A stretch of 64,000 bases of DNA from Nocardioides psychrotolerans (GTDB lineage Bacteria; Actinomycetota; Actinomycetes; Propionibacteriales; Nocardioidaceae), in contig NZ_FOQG01000003.1 of NCBI RefSeq assembly GCF_900113685.1, positions 284,240 to 348,239 on the forward strand. Reading direction: 5' to 3'. The first letter of the stretch is position 1. Every line of letters begins with the position of its first letter. This document shows positions 60,849-64,000 of this stretch, piece after piece. The translations under genes and the position numbers were made by a program. A model generated the notes under the pieces. That model ran no database searches, had not been told where the DNA came from, and saw only the letters and a list, made by a program, of their open reading frames with translations.

Positions 60849-61757
60849 ATGCCCACTGTCCTGGTCACCGGCGCCACCGGCTTCGTCGGCCGCCGTCTCG
60901 TGCCCGCCCTCATCGACGACGGCCACCAGGTGCGCGCGATGACCCGCCGCCCCGATGCCTACGACGGTCCCGGCGAGGCCGTGGGCGCCGACGTCGACGA
61001 CCCCTCGACGCTCGCCCCGGCGCTCAGCGGTGCCGACGTGGCGATCTACCTCGTGCACGCCCTCGACGACAACGACTTCGAGCGCAAGGACGCCCAGGCC
61101 GCCGTCGCCTTCGGCAAGGCTGCGGCCGAGGCCGGCGTGCGCCAGATCGTCTACCTCGGCGGCCTGGGCGCCGACAGCGACGACTTGTCCGCGCACCTGC
61201 GCTCCCGCCGTGAGGTCGAGGCGCTGCTCGGCGAGGGTGGGGTGCCCGTCACCGTGCTCCGCGCTGCGATCGTCGTGGGTGCCGGCGGCATCTCCTGGGA
61301 GATGACCCGCCAGCTGGTCAAGAACCTCCCGGCGATGGTCGTGCCCAAGTGGGCTGCGACGCGCACCCAGCCGGTCGGCATCATCGACGTCGTGCGCTAC
61401 CTCGTCGGCGTGGTGGAGCACCCCGACGCACAGGGCCGGGTCTTCGAGATCGGCGGGCCTGAGCAGCTGACCTACATCGAGATGCTGCAACAGGCCGCCG
61501 AGATCATCAACGGTCGCAAGGTCGCGGTCATCAAGGTTCCGGTGCTGACGCCCAAGCTGTCGTCCTACTGGATCTCCTTCGTCACCAACGTCGACGTCAC
61601 CACCGGTCGCAACCTCATCGACTCGATGGGCACCGAGGTGATCGTGACCGACCACGCCATCAAGGACGTCGTGCCCGGCGAGCCGATGACGTACGCCGAC
61701 GCCGTACGGCTGGCGATCAAGGAGTCCGGCCCGAAGGGCTCAGGCCCCAAAAAGTAG
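60849..61757 (+). CDS. NAD(P)H-binding (NmrA/SDR-like) protein
   Basis: 302 residues with the Rossmann motif VLVTGATGFVGRRL (about residues 4-17). It resembles atypical SDR/NmrA-like proteins annotated as NAD(P)-binding or complex I-associated-like. ATG 60849 lies 7 bases after TAGGGT, suggesting a leaderless transcript; an in-frame GTG is at 60843. Its 3' end overlaps the convergent CPBP gene by 18 bp. Confidence 0.85.
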   Translation: MPTVLVTGATGFVGRRLVPALIDDGHQVRAMTRRPDAYDGPGEAVGADVDDPSTLAPALSGADVAIYLVHALDDNDFERKDAQAAVAFGKAAAEAGVRQIVYLGGLGADSDDLSAHLRSRREVEALLGEGGVPVTVLRAAIVVGAGGISWEMTRQLVKNLPAMVVPKWAATRTQPVGIIDVVRYLVGVVEHPDAQGRVFEIGGPEQLTYIEMLQQAAEIINGRKVAVIKVPVLTPKLSSYWISFVTNVDVTTGRNLIDSMGTEVIVTDHAIKDVVPGEPMTYADAVRLAIKESGPKGSGPKK

Positions 61758-62429
61758 GGGCAGCGCGAAGAGCATCGACAGCGACCAGGTGCAGTGGGTG
61801 AGGATCGGCGCCAGGATCCCGCCCGACGCGCGGCGCTGGAGCCCGACGACGACCCCGAGCAGCAGCGCGGCGAAGGACAGCATCACGTTGCCGGTCGCCA
61901 GCGTGGCGACGAAGTAGGCGATCGTCGTCCAGATCACGGGGTGCCGGGTGATCGCGGCATAGGCGGCACCGCGGAAGAACAGCTCCTCGGCCACGCCGTT
62001 CACCGCCGTGATGACGACCAGGATCGGCAGCGACCCCTGGTCGGCGAAGTCGAGGACCGAGCTGACCTGGCGCTCCAGGAAGTCGATCTGCCGGACGATC
62101 AGGCCACCGACGACGAAGATGCCGGCGACCCCGAAGCCGACCAGGATCGGGGTGATGATCGGTCTCACGTGCGCGTCGCGGTGGGAGATGCGACCCAGGT
62201 GCAGCGGCCCGGAGGCGAAGGCGCCGACGGTCCACACCGCCGCGAGGCAGGCCGTCGCGGCGTAGAACGTCGTGCTGCCGGGATCGATGCGGATCGAGAA
62301 CCCGAGCACGACCGCGCCGAGCAGCACGAAGCCGATCGTCACCAGCTGGCGACGCCTCAGCGCCTTCGGGGTCTGCACGTGGTCGCGCGGGACGACGTCC
62401 CACAACGATCGCTCGAGCCAGCTCCGCAC
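61740..62429 (-). CDS. CPBP family intramembrane glutamic endopeptidase
   Basis: 229 residues from GTG 62429, with about seven hydrophobic helices. Motif 1 is AEELFFRG (EExxxR) and a conserved His appears in ILTHCTWSL. CPBP proteases act in the membrane, often in peptide maturation or immunity. An upstream GTG at 62438 also fits; GAGGGG is better placed for 62429. Confidence 0.82.
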   Translation of the reverse strand: MRSWLERSLWDVVPRDHVQTPKALRRRQLVTIGFVLLGAVVLGFSIRIDPGSTTFYAATACLAAVWTVGAFASGPLHLGRISHRDAHVRPIITPILVGFGVAGIFVVGGLIVRQIDFLERQVSSVLDFADQGSLPILVVITAVNGVAEELFFRGAAYAAITRHPVIWTTIAYFVATLATGNVMLSFAALLLGVVVGLQRRASGGILAPILTHCTWSLSMLFALPLLFGA

Positions 62430-62435
62430 ACAGAT

Positions 62436-62469
62436 CACCCCTCGACCGAAACTTTACGGGCGAGGGGTG
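62436..62469. promoter_or_regulatory. Inverted repeat between csbD and the CPBP gene
   Basis: CACCCCTCG (62436-62444) and CGAGGGGTG (62461-62469) are perfect 9-bp arms around 16 bp. It could end the csbD transcript or regulate the CPBP gene. Confidence 0.45.
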
Positions 62470-62486
62470 AACCGATGATCAGGTGC

Positions 62487-62681
62487 CTACTTCTTGAACG
62501 CGTCCTTCACGTCCTTGGCGGCGTCCTTGACCTTCTCGACGCCATCCTTGATCGAGGCAGAAGCCTGGTCGCCCTTGCCCTCGGCCTCGAGGCTCTCGTT
62601 GCCGGTCGCCTTGCCGGTGCCTTCCTTGGCCTTGCCGGTCATGTCCTCGGTCTTGTTGCTGATCTTGTCGCCCAGTCCCAT
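62487..62681 (-). CDS. csbD: CsbD-like general stress protein
   Basis: 64 residues, Lys/Glu/Ala-rich, with DKISNKTEDMTGKAKEGTGKATG repeats typical of the CsbD family, induced by general stress in Bacillus and many actinobacteria. It has no enzymatic motif and is probably an unfolded or helical stress protein. The ribosome-binding site GGAGGT is ideal (GGAGGTAGCAATG on the minus strand). Confidence 0.9.
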   Translation of the reverse strand: MGLGDKISNKTEDMTGKAKEGTGKATGNESLEAEGKGDQASASIKDGVEKVKDAAKDVKDAFKK

Positions 62682-63129
62682 TGCTACCTCCGGTGTGAGT
62701 GCGATGGATGCCTCCGACGAAGCACCCTGTGGTGACCGGTTACCCGTTGGCAGCCACGGTCACGCATCCTCGCACCTGAGAATCGGCTACGAAGCCCGGA
62801 TGGCCACGGCGCGCGGTCGAGGTGCGCGGGAGCCTCGACGCCATCCACTCGTTGGTCGGGCCCCGTGTCGGCGCCGGCGCCGGCGCCGGCGTCAGCCACC
62901 GGTTGAGCTCGCCGTTCCTTGGGCCAGTAGTGGCGAAGGAGGCCGTGTCTCGTTCGTGCCGCGTTGTCAGGGCGAGTGGGTCGCAGAACTAGACCGGGAA
63001 GCCGCTCTCAATGCGAAACCTGGCGTGCTGGCTCCCCTCTGCGACTGAGGTGTGATGCCGCCGGGCACCCGTGGGTGTACCCGTGGGTGTAGAAGCGCGC
63101 GCTACGCGGGGCAAGCGGACGTTCAGGAG
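62682..63129. other. Intergenic region with simple repeats
   Basis: No gene recognised. It contains three full CGGCGC units plus CGGC (62869-62890) and a perfect tandem 12-bp CCCGTGGGTGTA (63068-63079, 63080-63091). The local GC falls towards the right. Confidence 0.5.
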
Positions 63130-63384
63130 CTATTCGCCGAGAGCGGCCATGGCCAGAACAGCGTGCGCAACAAGCCCCAACGGGCCGCCTAGCAGCATCC
63201 CCAACCCGAGCGAACGGCGTCCCGCGCCGATGACGAGCAGCGCGCTGCTAAGCGAGATCGCTACAGCGCCGACCACCAGCAGGGACACCCCGTCATCGTT
63301 CGTTGCGCCTATCGCCAGGGCCCCGACGAACCAGAGCAGCGTCAAGAGCAACGCCATGCCTACCCCGGTGAAGAACTGACCCAT
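63130..63384 (-). CDS. Small predicted membrane protein
   Basis: 84 residues from ATG 63384, with about three hydrophobic helices and a Gly-rich C-terminal helix (LGLGMLLGGPLGLVAHAVLAM). No family recognised. GAGAGG is suitably placed upstream. It lies in the lower-GC right end. Confidence 0.55.
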   Translation of the reverse strand: MGQFFTGVGMALLLTLLWFVGALAIGATNDDGVSLLVVGAVAISLSSALLVIGAGRRSLGLGMLLGGPLGLVAHAVLAMAALGE

Positions 63385-63888
63385 CGAACGCACTTCCTCT
63401 CCGTCGACTCACCACCGCGCCAGTGGTGCGCAACCTTTCCTGGCGGAGCATGCCGTGCCGATTGCAGCCGCCGCTCATCGGCTATGAGCTATGAGCGGAC
63501 GTTTCGCAGCAGGATCCATCACACCTCGGTCGCATAGGGGGGCTGGCTCTGGGATTTCCGGTGGTGGTTGCCGTGGGGGCTGTTGGCAGACTGGCCTGTA
63601 GACCCCAGACAGGGCAGGCGAAACGCGCGACGTTGGGCATCACCGAGGCCATCATGCTCCGGGCACGCCCTGCCGAGGTCGAGGACCGTGCGGACGAGAG
63701 CGCCATCGGCACGAACGAGAACTCTGGCCTGGTGCGCCACCACTGGCCCCAAGGCGCGGACCAGCGAGCGGCAGACTCCAGAGGGACCCTCAACGCGAGG
63801 TTCGTTGCAACAGCCGGTTGAGCCCAAGGATCGTGACCCTGCGCAGACGCGCTTGTCAAGCGAACGTCTCTTCGACTACACTAGATGC
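63385..63888. other. Low-GC intergenic region, no gene recognised
   Basis: About 500 bp at 57-62 percent GC, lower than most of the window. Open frames on both strands here lack recognisable protein features, so none is called. It may be a degenerate accessory segment. The last 40 bp hold the promoter of the following gene. Confidence 0.5.
63853..63882 (+). promoter_or_regulatory. Promoter of the right-end gene
   Basis: TTGTCA (63853-63858) and TACACT (63877-63882) are 18 bp apart and close to the SigA consensus. The ATG at 63889 is six bases past the -10, so the mRNA is probably leaderless. Confidence 0.6.
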
Positions 63889-64000
63889 ATGACAACCGGC
63901 GCCACCATCGACCCCCACGAGGTCGACGACAACGCGCCCACACCTTCGGACCTCATCGCTGAGATCTGCGCCGCCAAAGCTGCAGAGAACGCCGCCGGGT
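63889..64000 (+). CDS. Unidentified protein, N-terminus only (partial)
   Basis: Only 37 residues are visible before the window ends: MTTGATIDPHEVDDN followed by PTPSDLIAEICAAKAAEN. The frame is open to the edge and preceded by a good promoter, so it is likely real. The short acidic N-terminus is uninformative and no family can be assigned. Confidence 0.55.
   Translation, partial: MTTGATIDPHEVDDNAPTPSDLIAEICAAKAAENAAG

Noticed and set aside
63482..63859. Overlapping open frames on both strands in the low-GC end
   Set aside because: No recognisable domain, ribosome-binding site or conserved composition; none is convincing as a gene.

Overview
The window is chromosomal DNA of a high-GC actinobacterium, most like Nocardioides or another Nocardioidaceae member. 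The support is coding GC near 70 percent, frequent GTG and TTG starts, 4-base stop/start overlaps, mprAB, a SigK/RskA locus, mycothiol-type enzyme folds and many acyl-CoA genes. No tRNA, rRNA, insertion sequence or CRISPR array was seen.

Layout. 1-5.5 kb: cation efflux protein (cut by the window edge), secreted GH43-like protein, glutathionyl-hydroquinone-reductase-like protein, HisC-like aminotransferase, VanZ-like protein, TetR regulator. 5.5-8.7 kb: carotenoid oxygenase divergent from the TetR gene, and dimethylargininase divergent from a GntR/FCD gene, each pair with a palindromic operator between. 8.7-13.2 kb: holin-like membrane protein, tyrosine phosphatase, fructosamine kinase, then mprA-mprB-lipoprotein. 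13.3-19.4 kb (minus strand): helD, a PhzE-like ADIC synthase, pabA and pabB. A C-rich structured segment lies upstream of helD.

20.6-29.9 kb is an expanded SigK regulon: membrane-anchored molybdopterin oxidoreductase, fasciclin lipoprotein, sigK, rskA, a fused FAD oxidoreductase-DUF1365 protein, two cyclopropane-fatty-acid-synthase-like methyltransferases and a DUF1295 reductase. Two matched promoter-like elements precede the oxidoreductase and fasciclin genes. The products suggest an envelope-stress circuit that modifies membrane lipids and secreted or oxidised proteins. A secreted protein made of two similar copies of an unrecognised domain follows.

32.9-41.9 kb is a tightly coupled seven-gene minus-strand operon: TetR, TIGR03084 protein, AtuA-like protein, two acyl-CoA dehydrogenases and both subunits of a biotin acyl-CoA carboxylase. 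It probably degrades a branched acyl-CoA. Next come a cucumisin-like secreted protease, small membrane proteins, and a five-gene acyl-CoA dehydrogenase/SDR/phosphotransferase group. An ABC exporter pair, fadA-fadB under a MerR regulator, and a DEAD-box helicase with a Gly/Ser/Arg-rich tail follow. From about 62.7 kb GC falls towards 57-62 percent and genes become sparse, suggesting an accessory boundary.

The most unusual signals are the SigK promoter pair with a cysteine-free SigK, a palindromic element embedded in frame in pabB, a dispersed 20-bp repeat in two convergent gene gaps, the C-run structured RNA candidate near 19.6 kb, and the two-repeat secreted protein.
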